From: Thermotoga maritima MSB8 | Lineage (GTDB): Bacteria; Thermotogota; Thermotogae; Thermotogales; Thermotogaceae | Length of the DNA stretch: 64,000 nucleotides | Reading direction: 5' to 3' | Assembly: GCF_000008545.1 (NCBI RefSeq) | Contig: NC_000853.1 | Coordinates: 1,316,465 to 1,380,464, forward strand | Shown here: piece by piece, positions 16,846 to 24,408 of the stretch | Position numbering within the stretch: position 1 is the first letter of the stretch | Layout of the letters: each line of letters begins with the position of its first letter | Notes under the pieces: generated by a model | The model's database searches: none | Seen by the model: the letters and a program-made list of their open reading frames with translations, nothing else | What the model was told of the DNA's origin: nothing | Position numbers and translations under genes: made by a program

Positions 16846-18453
16846 TCAATTCAGGACCATATGCTTCAAGACTCTTTCCAGTCTTCTTCTCACTCTTCCA
16901 TCCTCTTCACACCAGAAGGCAGCAAACAGGGGTTGAACCTTGAGAGAGTACTTTTTTGCAAATTCTCTCACTACTTCTGGACCTTTTAACCTGATGCCAA
17001 ACCTCACACCATCGTACCTTCCGTAGTTCCTCAGAAATCTATCAAGGAGCTTTCTGTCTGACTCTTTCATCTCGATGTATCTCAGAACAAATCTTTCCAG
17101 TCTCTTTCTTTTCATCCTTGCAAGGGCTCTCTTCACTGCTTCTTTTCTTCCTTCAACGAAAGGATGAGCCTTCACCATTGAAACAACAAATTCCATGGTC
17201 CGGTGATCTTTTGCCATGAAGTCAGCGAACGATTCAATATCTTCAAGGAGTGTGTATGCCTTTTTGAGTCTTTCTTTCCTTGAAAGGAATTTCCTATCAA
17301 TAAGAGCCGTGTAGGTGGAAAGGAAAAGGATTTGTCTTTCCTCCAATCTTTTTGTTTTTATCTCTCTCAATGCAGCCGAGAAATTCTCTTCTATCCTCAG
17401 TTTTACCCATTCACTTAATAAGGGAGGAGGAAAAGACAAAATGTTGGACTTTTCAAAAGCTTTTGCTATTTTCCTCAACGTCTCTCCCCGAATCTTTTGT
17501 GTTTTCCCGTTTAATATGTCGCTCAGTCTGTTTCTTGCAACTCCTGTTATTTCTGAGAGGTGTTTGATGGATGTGGTGTTTCTTCTCAGAAATCTCTGGA
17601 GAGATTTTGTGTTCCTATAGAGAGAATTGTTCAATCTCAAAAACAGTCTCTGGTCTTTTTTCAAGAGATCACTTGCGCTGTCTTTTAATCCTTCAGAAGC
17701 GATTTCAATCAGTCTGGCAGTTTCAACGATTGCGGGATCAGAAGTTGTCCTTTGAACCTCAAACAATGTGTCCAGCGCATAGAAACGCGGAGCATCAAAA
17801 AAGTATCCATTCCAGTAGAGTGCCTCTTCTGCCATATCTTTGGCTTTTTCTGGATCTTTCTCCTTTGTATACCATGCCATATCGTTAAGACAGGCAATTA
17901 TTCCAGAAGGATGAGGAATTTCTTGCAGTATTTTCAATGCTTTTTCATAGGACTCTATTGCTTCTTTGACGTTTCCTGTTCTTGCCATATATCTTGCTTT
18001 TCCTATCAGTATAAAAGCATAAGAGGATTTCTCCAGATGATGAGCCTCTGGCTTTATTCTCCCTAAACATTCAAAAGCGTTGTGTAGATACATGGAGCAA
18101 TAGTTCAGAAGGTTTCCAATAAATATGCTCCTGAGATTCGGTGAAACGTTTCTCATTCTACCGCGTAAATGAGAGTAAAGTTTTATTCCTTCCTCGTGTT
18201 TTCCCATATAACCGAGCACGGTGAGTTTTTCTGAAAGAAGAAAGTAGCGAAAGGCGATCGAGTTGCAAACCTTTATTGCGTTATCTATCTCTGAAAGAGC
18301 TTCCTCGTAAAGCTTTTCATGACGGTATTTCAGAAATCTTATGTAATGTTTCCAGGCTGAATCATGGCATGTTTTGAAGCAGTACATAACAAGTGGTCGT
18401 GAGAAGAGAAATCCATGCTGAAATGGTGCTTTCAAAAGTTGATGACTTTTCAA
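16846..18453 (-). CDS. TPR-like regulator with central helix-turn-helix (module 2)
   Basis: TTG 18453 with GGAGGG upstream gives 535 residues. Residues about 40-270 are helical repeats of TPR character (ARTGNVKEAIESYEKALKIL at 157-176). Residues about 294-333 hold a helix-turn-helix of Cro/XRE type (TTSIKHLSEITGVARNRLSD, then GETLRKIAKAF). A conserved helical domain follows (340-535). RRNPP quorum sensors combine an HTH with peptide-binding TPRs but put the HTH first, so this would be a variant. It is divergent from a small exported-peptide gene, the arrangement expected of a receptor-pheromone pair. Function is inferred. Confidence 0.7.
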   Translation of the reverse strand: MKSHQLLKAPFQHGFLFSRPLVMYCFKTCHDSAWKHYIRFLKYRHEKLYEEALSEIDNAIKVCNSIAFRYFLLSEKLTVLGYMGKHEEGIKLYSHLRGRMRNVSPNLRSIFIGNLLNYCSMYLHNAFECLGRIKPEAHHLEKSSYAFILIGKARYMARTGNVKEAIESYEKALKILQEIPHPSGIIACLNDMAWYTKEKDPEKAKDMAEEALYWNGYFFDAPRFYALDTLFEVQRTTSDPAIVETARLIEIASEGLKDSASDLLKKDQRLFLRLNNSLYRNTKSLQRFLRRNTTSIKHLSEITGVARNRLSDILNGKTQKIRGETLRKIAKAFEKSNILSFPPPLLSEWVKLRIEENFSAALREIKTKRLEERQILFLSTYTALIDRKFLSRKERLKKAYTLLEDIESFADFMAKDHRTMEFVVSMVKAHPFVEGRKEAVKRALARMKRKRLERFVLRYIEMKESDRKLLDRFLRNYGRYDGVRFGIRLKGPEVVREFAKKYSLKVQPLFAAFWCEEDGRVRRRLERVLKHMVLN

Positions 18454-18648
18454 TCCTTTCCCTCCAAAACTATTATTTTTACGCTATTTTATCACACTGC
18501 TGTGTAACGTTAGGAGTGAAATTACACAAAATATGAAATCTCAATAAAAATCCTCTATCGTAGAATGCCTTAAAAATGGCTTTTCAGAACCGGAAAAGTT
18601 TGAAAGATCACAAAAGATCTGTCTTAATAAGGAAGGGGGGTGAAAATC
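18454..18648. promoter_or_regulatory. divergent promoter region (module 2)
   Basis: Nearly the same as 8401-8595. It carries the ACAC-tgct-GTGT inverted repeat at 18494-18505 and lies between the regulator and the exported-peptide gene, so it should hold both promoters and any operator for the regulator. Confidence 0.5.
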
Positions 18649-18813
18649 GTGAGAAGGATCATTCTCACAATAGTTATTCTGCTTTCTCTCTTATACACGC
18701 TTGTGTTTCCCAGTCCTTCTGATGATTATCAAACGACAGTGAGGAAAAAAACTGTTGTTCACACCTTCCTGATAGAGAAGTTGCATTCGGAAGATTTAAC
18801 TGTTGGAAATTAG
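18649..18813 (+). CDS. Sec-exported signalling peptide precursor, module 2
   Basis: GTG 18649 lies eight bases after GGAAGGGGGG; GTG 18640 is an alternative with no space for the ribosome site. The 54 residues have the same export helix as module 1 (IILTIVILLSLLYTLVF) and end EKLHSEDLTVGN. Here the frame stops right after GN, so the likely mature signal is the last few residues, as for Phr or PapR peptides. It is divergent from the intact regulator. Confidence 0.65.
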   Translation: MRRIILTIVILLSLLYTLVFPSPSDDYQTTVRKKTVVHTFLIEKLHSEDLTVGN

Positions 18814-18844
18814 GGTTTCTTTTGTTTATTAAGTAATTCTGAAT

Positions 18845-18862
18845 CCGAACACCGGTGTTCGG
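18845..18862. promoter_or_regulatory. perfect 18-base palindrome upstream of the 31-residue peptide gene
   Basis: CCGAACACCGGTGTTCGG lies 31 bases after the exported-peptide stop and 27 bases before the peptide ATG. It has no T run on either side. It could be an operator for the regulator or another dimeric repressor, or an RNA hairpin in the leader that limits readthrough from the signal gene into the peptide gene. Confidence 0.55.
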
Positions 18863-18889
18863 AAACCACATACGAAAGGAGGGGATGCT

Positions 18890-18985
18890 ATGCAGAAGAT
18901 GCCAAAACCAGTTGTTCCTAATGATTATTTGAACCCAGGAAAAGGATGTGGAGGAGCTGGTCTCGTCTGTGGTTGGTGTGGTTAA
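18890..18985 (+). CDS. 31-residue Gly/Cys-rich peptide, TM1316-like RiPP precursor
   Basis: ATG 18890 has a strong site, AAAGGAGGGG. The 31 residues split into a leader (MQKMPKPVVPNDYLNPG) and a core GKGCGGAGLVCGWCG with cysteines at 20, 27 and 30. I recall a 31-residue peptide of T. maritima called TM1316, described as induced in stationary phase within a locus of radical SAM and ABC genes. This looks like its ortholog, but I could not check. It precedes a hairpin and a radical SAM-SPASM gene, so it is the expected substrate. A Cys-Gly-rich core fits sactipeptide or ranthipeptide chemistry. Confidence 0.75.
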   Translation: MQKMPKPVVPNDYLNPGKGCGGAGLVCGWCG

Positions 18986-19008
18986 GGAAAAATAGCAGCC
19001 GCTTTTTT

Positions 19009-19041
19009 CCCTTTCCCCTGGCGAAAGGCCAGGGGAAGGGG
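19009..19041 (+). terminator. strong 14-bp hairpin between precursor and maturase, no T run
   Basis: The arm at 19009-19022 pairs with 19028-19041 (one G-T pair) around the loop GAAAG. The stem is very stable but is followed by GTTCATCAAG, not by T residues. It may act as a partial terminator or as a barrier to 3' decay, so that the peptide message is abundant and the maturase message scarce. It sits where module 1 has its 16-base palindrome. Confidence 0.6.
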
Positions 19042-19086
19042 TTCATCAAGAGGCTCTATTTCATTTTACCAAGGAGGTTTTAAGAG

Positions 19087-20478
19087 ATGATAACCATTAA
19101 TCTACCCAAGGTCTTTTTCTCATTGATCGAAGCTCCTCGCAATAATAGGTATCTTCTAGACAAGGTTAATTTTGATTTCTACAAATTAGATGATAGTATA
19201 CAAATAACAAGAAAGGCTTCTTCTTACCTAGTTCGCACTAAAGCCAAAAATGTCATAGAAGAGCTCGAAAAGTTAAAGAAAAATACTTTAATTTCTCTGA
19301 AAAGAAAGTTGGTTAAAGATAATGATATTTTGCGTTTAGCGCTAAATGTATCTCAGGTTTGTAGATTAAAATGCAGATACTGTTATGCTAACGCTGGAAC
19401 ATATGGTAATCCTGGCTTTATGAAGAGAAATGTATTAGTACGGACCCTTGATTTCTTTCTTTCGAATTATAATGTGCACAATATACATATTTTTGGTGGA
19501 GAACCTCTCCTAAATATTGAAATGATAGAAGAAATGTTCAGAATATTGACATCAAAGTATGCTAAAAAATTCAATAATCTGCGAATAACCGTAGCTACAA
19601 GTTTATTTGTTTCAGAGGAAACTATCAATCGCTTTATTAAAATTTACGAGTCCTATAAGGATAAATTCCAAATCTATATGGTTGTTAGTCTAGATGGGCC
19701 GAAAGAAATACAAGATAATACAAGACCTAGTCTTGATAGCAAGTCTAGCAGTTTTGATCGGATAAAGAATAACATAAATTTGCTTAAACAGAAAGGTTTT
19801 TCTATATCATTTGAAGTTACCTACACCAAGTTACACAAGCAACTCGGTTGGAATATTTTGAAAATATACAAATATTTCTATACCGAATTCAATGCTGCAA
19901 ATGTGATTATCTCTCCGGTGTACGACTGGAATGGTTCTTTAGACAAAAATTTACGAATCGATATTTCCATTGCTCAAGAATATTATGAAATAATAGCTTC
20001 TCTGTTAGAAAAAAGTCGCAGAGGAGATTTAAATGACTTTGATCGTGCCCTGCTGTGTAAATTACTGATGAATTATCTCAACCCTAGTGACTCTTCTGGC
20101 AAGATAATTGTTAGTACATTTTGCCCTGCTGGGTCGAATTCATTTATTGTAGATATTTTTGGAAACATATACCCATGCCAGCTGGTTGTAGGAAATTTAA
20201 AATACAGAATATCGAATGTTGTAAAAGATAATGAAGAAAAAATACTAAAGAATTTGAAAGACTGGAGGTATAAAGCTTTGAGATTATTTACCAAAGCTAG
20301 ATACAGCAAGTGCAAGGATTGCTATTTCTTGTTTTACTGCAGTAGATGCATTTTTAAGCGTGATTACCAAAAAGATATGTTCAAAGCATGTGATGTTGAA
20401 AAGAAAATAATAGAAACAATTTTGGAATTTGATCCATGGACATTATTACCTTTAATGGATAATTTTAACGGAGGATGA
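19087..20478 (+). CDS. radical SAM-SPASM peptide maturase (module 2)
   Basis: A 463-residue protein with AAGGAGG before ATG 19087. The radical SAM motif CRLKCRYC is at 92-99, followed by IFGGEPLLN and VSLDGPKEIQDN. The C-terminal SPASM-type cysteines are in TFCPAG, YPCQL, CKDCYFLFYCSRC and KACDVE. The gene is clearly AT-rich (many AAT, AAA, ATA codons) against the exporter that follows. The first 90 residues do not look like a typical RRE domain. The likely substrate is the 31-residue peptide. Confidence 0.88.
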   Translation: MITINLPKVFFSLIEAPRNNRYLLDKVNFDFYKLDDSIQITRKASSYLVRTKAKNVIEELEKLKKNTLISLKRKLVKDNDILRLALNVSQVCRLKCRYCYANAGTYGNPGFMKRNVLVRTLDFFLSNYNVHNIHIFGGEPLLNIEMIEEMFRILTSKYAKKFNNLRITVATSLFVSEETINRFIKIYESYKDKFQIYMVVSLDGPKEIQDNTRPSLDSKSSSFDRIKNNINLLKQKGFSISFEVTYTKLHKQLGWNILKIYKYFYTEFNAANVIISPVYDWNGSLDKNLRIDISIAQEYYEIIASLLEKSRRGDLNDFDRALLCKLLMNYLNPSDSSGKIIVSTFCPAGSNSFIVDIFGNIYPCQLVVGNLKYRISNVVKDNEEKILKNLKDWRYKALRLFTKARYSKCKDCYFLFYCSRCIFKRDYQKDMFKACDVEKKIIETILEFDPWTLLPLMDNFNGG

Positions 20479-20483
20479 AAACT

Positions 20484-22201
20484 ATGAACCTCTTCTTATT
20501 TACAGGTCATCTCAGAGACGATATCAGAAAATTCGAGAGGAAGTACAAAAAACACTATCCGATTTTCTTCTTACTGGAAGGCCTGTTTTTGACCACCAAC
20601 GTTCTTACTCCACTTCTCATCAAAAAGACCATCGACAGTGCGTTTTACAGAGGTGATGTGGGAGAAATCGCTCTGTTCTCAGTACTATACTTCATCGTTC
20701 TTGTGGCCCAGTCTTTCATCATGTACAAACTCAACTACTCAGCTGCGAAGTACTTGCTGAACGCATCCCGGGCTAGGGAATCGAAGAGCGCATACGCAAA
20801 AATCCTGGCGCTTCCACTGACTTACGCGAACTCACAGAACACCGGTGATTATCTTTCGGTTTTCATGAGGGATGTTCCGAAGTAGCTTCGGGAGTTTACC
20901 TTGGAAGGTTGCAGTTTTTCTTCAACCTGGGATTTTTCCTTGCTGTTCTTTTCCTTTTGTTCATTCTGAGTGTAAAACTCACTCTTGTGGTCCTGGTGAG
21001 CATCGTTCTGTTTTTTGTGTCAACCTCGATTCTGAGGAAGATGGTCATCAGGGCTTCTCAGAGAGATCAGGAATCCTACCAGAGGTTTTTGAAAAGATCC
21101 AGAGAAGTGGTGGAAGGAACACCGGTTCTCAAACAGTTTTCTGGCCTTTTGTTTCTCAGAGATTTCCTCGATTCAAGTGCCAGAGAGTGGAGCAGGGCAA
21201 GCATCATCCACAGCACGGTAAACGAACTTTCGAACAGGAACATCGAGATGAACAGATGGGTCGGGAGTACCATTGTCCTTGCCTTCGGTGTTTACCTTCT
21301 CTGGAAGGGTGAGATAAGTGTTGGAACGCTTCTGGCTTTTGAATCCTATATGAACTGGATATACGACATCGTCAGAATGGCACTCACAGGTCTGACGACG
21401 TTTTTCTCTACAGTTCCAAACTGGGAAAATTTTACAAGAGTGTTTTCCCTGCCCTTTGAAAGAGCAAGCGGAATAGATCTTGAAAGGTTCGAAAAACTGC
21501 AGTTGAAAAACGTGCATTTTAAATACGATGAAACACCTGTTCTCACTGGTTTGAATTTCGAGATAAACTCCGGGGATAAGATCGCAATTGTGGCAAGATC
21601 TGGTGCAGGAAAGAGCACGCTCGTTTCTCTTTTCAACAGGCTACTGTCTCCCACAGAGGGTGAAATTCTCATAAACGGTGTTCCCATCGAACAGTACTCT
21701 CTTCAATCACTCAGAAGAAACATCGTTCTTGTTCGCTCGAACGATATACTCTTTGATACAACAATCAGAAACAACATCACCCTTTTTGAAGACTTTCCAG
21801 AAGATGAAATCGAAAATGTTCTCAAAATGTGTGAGTGTGACTTTGTTGAGAAACTGGAAAGCGGAATAGACACGATCGTAGGAGAGAGGGGAACAAAACT
21901 CTCAGATGGTCAAAGGCAGAGAATAGTCCTCGCGAGAGCTTTGATAAGAAAACCACAGGTTCTCATCCTAGACGAGGCCACCTCTGGTGTTGATGGCAAG
22001 ACGGAGGAGAGGATTTTCGAGAAAATCTTGAGGGAAATAGAAACTGTGATTATCATCTCACACAGGCTTTCCACTGTGAGAAAGGCCAAAAAGATATACG
22101 TCATGGAGAACGGACGGATTCTGGACTCTGGTTCTCACGAGGAGCTGATCGTCAGGTGTGAAAAATACACAGAGATTCTAAAGGAGCAGTTTGTAGAATG
22201 A
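20484..22201 (+). pseudogene. ABC exporter broken by one-base loss (module 2)
   Basis: ATG 20484 opens a frame that ends early at 20885 (CCG AAG TAG). The paralog at 31362 reads CCG AAG GTG GCC here, so one G is missing near 20881-20882. The second frame continues to 22201 with a full ATPase domain: ARSGAGKST, LSDGQRQRIVLAR, LILDEATSGVD. If real, the shift removes the product, unless the 430-residue second part (ATG 20909) is made alone. A sequencing error or recoding is possible. Confidence 0.75.
21086..21735 (+). repeat. 650-base tract identical to 31962-32611
   Basis: By direct comparison the two exporter genes show no difference across this tract, at a fixed offset of 10876, while the sequence on both sides differs at many positions (for example GAGG/GAGA just before and CGCTCG/CGATCG just after). 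This is the pattern of recent gene conversion. The other copy is at 31962-32611. Confidence 0.85.
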
Positions 22202-22220
22202 ATTGGGAGGAAAAGTGGGC

Positions 22221-23915
22221 ATGAAAACTGGAAAGTTTCGGCTCTTGAGGAAGAATCACATAGCACTTGCCGTTTTGACAACTGCGAGCTTAGTTGCCTC
22301 GGGTTTTTTCTATTCCAGAAGGGTCACTTTGCTTCAAAGTGCCGTTGACAGAGCGATTCACAGCAAAGAACTTTCATCTTTCCTTGGAGACATTCTGTTG
22401 TTTCTTGTGTTCCTCTTGTTAACCATTATTTTCGATTTCCTGGCCAGTTTCATGTCCGCTGTCAACAACGTCGGTATGTTCAAAAATTTGGTCAGAAGTC
22501 AGATAAGACTGATGCTCGACGCTGATATGCTTGAACTGAAAAAGCAAAACACAGGAGAGATAATAACCCGCATGTTCGATGATGGGTGGTATATAATCAG
22601 TCTGTACTCCTCTACAATTCCAGACCTTGTGGCAACATCGTTCAAAGTAGGACTGCTCGTTTTCGTGTTCTACCAGCTCAGTCCCAGGATTCTTCTCATT
22701 GCCCTGCTTCTGTCTCCTCTCTACAGTTTTCCACTATCGAGTCCCAGACGGAGAATAATGGAACATCAGGAAAAAGAACGCTCGAGTTTTGAGAAATGTG
22801 TCAAGTTTATAAACGAGACGTTGAGTGGGGCGGCGGTTATCAAGGCATTCGAATCGAAGAGATTTTTCTACAAAGAATTCGGAAAATTAACTAACCTGTG
22901 GTTGAACACGTCGAATACGCTCTTCAATGTGGTGGCGAAAACGGAGAGTCTCTATCCGTTTTTAAACGGATTGCTCCCGATACTCGTTGTTGCTCTATCG
23001 TCTTTTCTCATCGCGAAAAAGGAAATAACAATCGGAAGTGCGATATCGTTTTTCTACTTCATCAGCGGTTTTTATTCATCAATAAGCAACGTTTACAGTT
23101 CTGTTCTAGACATTATGAGATCAAGGACGTATAAAGAACGAATTTCAGAGGTTATGGAACTCAGCGCTGAGAAAGGTGGTGGAAAAGAGCTCGGAGACTT
23201 CAAACAGATGAGTTTGCAAAATGTTTCCTTTGGATATCCAGATGGCGGGGAGATACTCACTGATTTAAACATAAAGATAGACGCAGGCGACAGGGTGGCC
23301 ATAGTGGCGAGTTCTGGGGAGGGAAAGAGCACACTTGTGTCACTCTTCAACCGCTTTCTCACACCCACAAAAGGTCAGATCCTCATCAACGACATCCCTA
23401 TCGAGCAGTATTCACTTTCTTCACTCAGAAAGAAAATCATCCTTGTTCGATCGAACGACATCTTGTTCGATACTACCATCAAAAACAACATCACGCTTTT
23501 TGAGGACTTCCCGGAGGATGAGCTGGAACGTATTCTCAGGATGTGTGAGTGCGATTTCGTCGAGAAACTGGAAAACGGGATACACACCGTTGTTGGTGAA
23601 AGAGGAACAAAACTCTCGGACGGTCAAAGGCAGAGGATCGTCCTTGCAAGGGCTTTGATCAGGAAACCACAGGTTCTCATCCTGGACGAAGCCACCTCTG
23701 GTGTGGACAGCGAGACAGAGGAGAAAATCTTTGAAAAAATTCTGAAGGAAATCAACACCGTGATCATAATCTCCCATAGGCTTTCCACAATAAGAAAAGC
23801 AAAGAAGATCATCGTACTGAATAATGGAAGAGTGGAAGCCGAAGGAACACACGAAGAACTCATGGAAAAATCTCCCCTTTACAGGGAGATTGTAAGGAGT
23901 CAATTGGAGGTATAA
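22221..23915 (+). CDS. ABC exporter, fused membrane and ATPase domains (module 2)
   Basis: ATG 22221 after GGGAGGAAAAG gives 564 residues. Six membrane helices lie in the first 300 residues. The ATPase domain has ASSGEGKST (Walker A), LSDGQRQRIVLAR (signature) and VLILDEATSGVD (Walker B). It probably formed a heterodimer with the exporter just upstream, which is now frameshifted. It shares long near-identical ATPase stretches with the other exporters of the island. No peptidase domain is present. Confidence 0.87.
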   Translation: MKTGKFRLLRKNHIALAVLTTASLVASGFFYSRRVTLLQSAVDRAIHSKELSSFLGDILLFLVFLLLTIIFDFLASFMSAVNNVGMFKNLVRSQIRLMLDADMLELKKQNTGEIITRMFDDGWYIISLYSSTIPDLVATSFKVGLLVFVFYQLSPRILLIALLLSPLYSFPLSSPRRRIMEHQEKERSSFEKCVKFINETLSGAAVIKAFESKRFFYKEFGKLTNLWLNTSNTLFNVVAKTESLYPFLNGLLPILVVALSSFLIAKKEITIGSAISFFYFISGFYSSISNVYSSVLDIMRSRTYKERISEVMELSAEKGGGKELGDFKQMSLQNVSFGYPDGGEILTDLNIKIDAGDRVAIVASSGEGKSTLVSLFNRFLTPTKGQILINDIPIEQYSLSSLRKKIILVRSNDILFDTTIKNNITLFEDFPEDELERILRMCECDFVEKLENGIHTVVGERGTKLSDGQRQRIVLARALIRKPQVLILDEATSGVDSETEEKIFEKILKEINTVIIISHRLSTIRKAKKIIVLNNGRVEAEGTHEELMEKSPLYREIVRSQLEV

Positions 23916-23950
23916 GAACAGTAGAAATGTTTGTGTGGGGAAAGTACTGA

Positions 23951-24181
23951 TATAGATTTTCGAGTATTTTCTTGAATTCTTCCACTGATATACCCGCTTC
24001 ACGGATGATTTTTCTTATTAAGTGACTTGGGCAAGTCTCTTGCATGAAATGGGATGGTCGTATACTTTCCATTGCTGTGCCTGTAGAACACATGACTTCC
24101 TTTTTGGCGAACACGTTGAAATCCAAGTTTCAGTAAAACCTTCTCCATAGTTTTTGGATCAACTATTGGAAGACGACTCAA
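23951..24181 (-). pseudogene. hicA toxin, frameshifted copy (module 3)
   Basis: Residues 1-47 equal the intact HicA at 16301-16534, including the GSH motif. A two-base loss (TCTCTTTTGC in the intact gene, TCTCTTGC here, near 24040) then shifts the frame and adds a short unrelated tail ending at 23999. The correct frame continues past it as [20 protein letters not shown] but has also lost its normal stop. The truncated toxin is likely inactive, leaving the antitoxin gene alone. Confidence 0.8.
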
Positions 24182-24405
24182 GTTTCCACCTCTATCATCT
24201 CAAGAGCCACGAATTCCTGGTGATTTATTTCATCTCCTGCTTCCTCCAATACGAGCTCAAGCACCTCTTTTAAATTCCTTCTCACTTCTTCTAAGGAACT
24301 ACCTACAGTATGCACACCTGGAACATCTGGAACCATTCCAACATATTGCTTTGTTTCAGGATCGTATTCAATGATAGCTGTGAAAATTTTACGCATGTTT
24401 TTCAC
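24178..24405 (-). CDS. hicB: HicB antitoxin (module 3 copy)
   Basis: A 75-residue protein differing at only a few positions from the module 2 HicB (EINHQEF for EINLQEF, ETKQYV for EKKQYV). It begins three bases after the end of the regulator gene on the same strand. Since its partner toxin gene is broken, it may survive by neutralising the HicA of module 2. Confidence 0.82.
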
Positions 24406-24408
24406 CTC

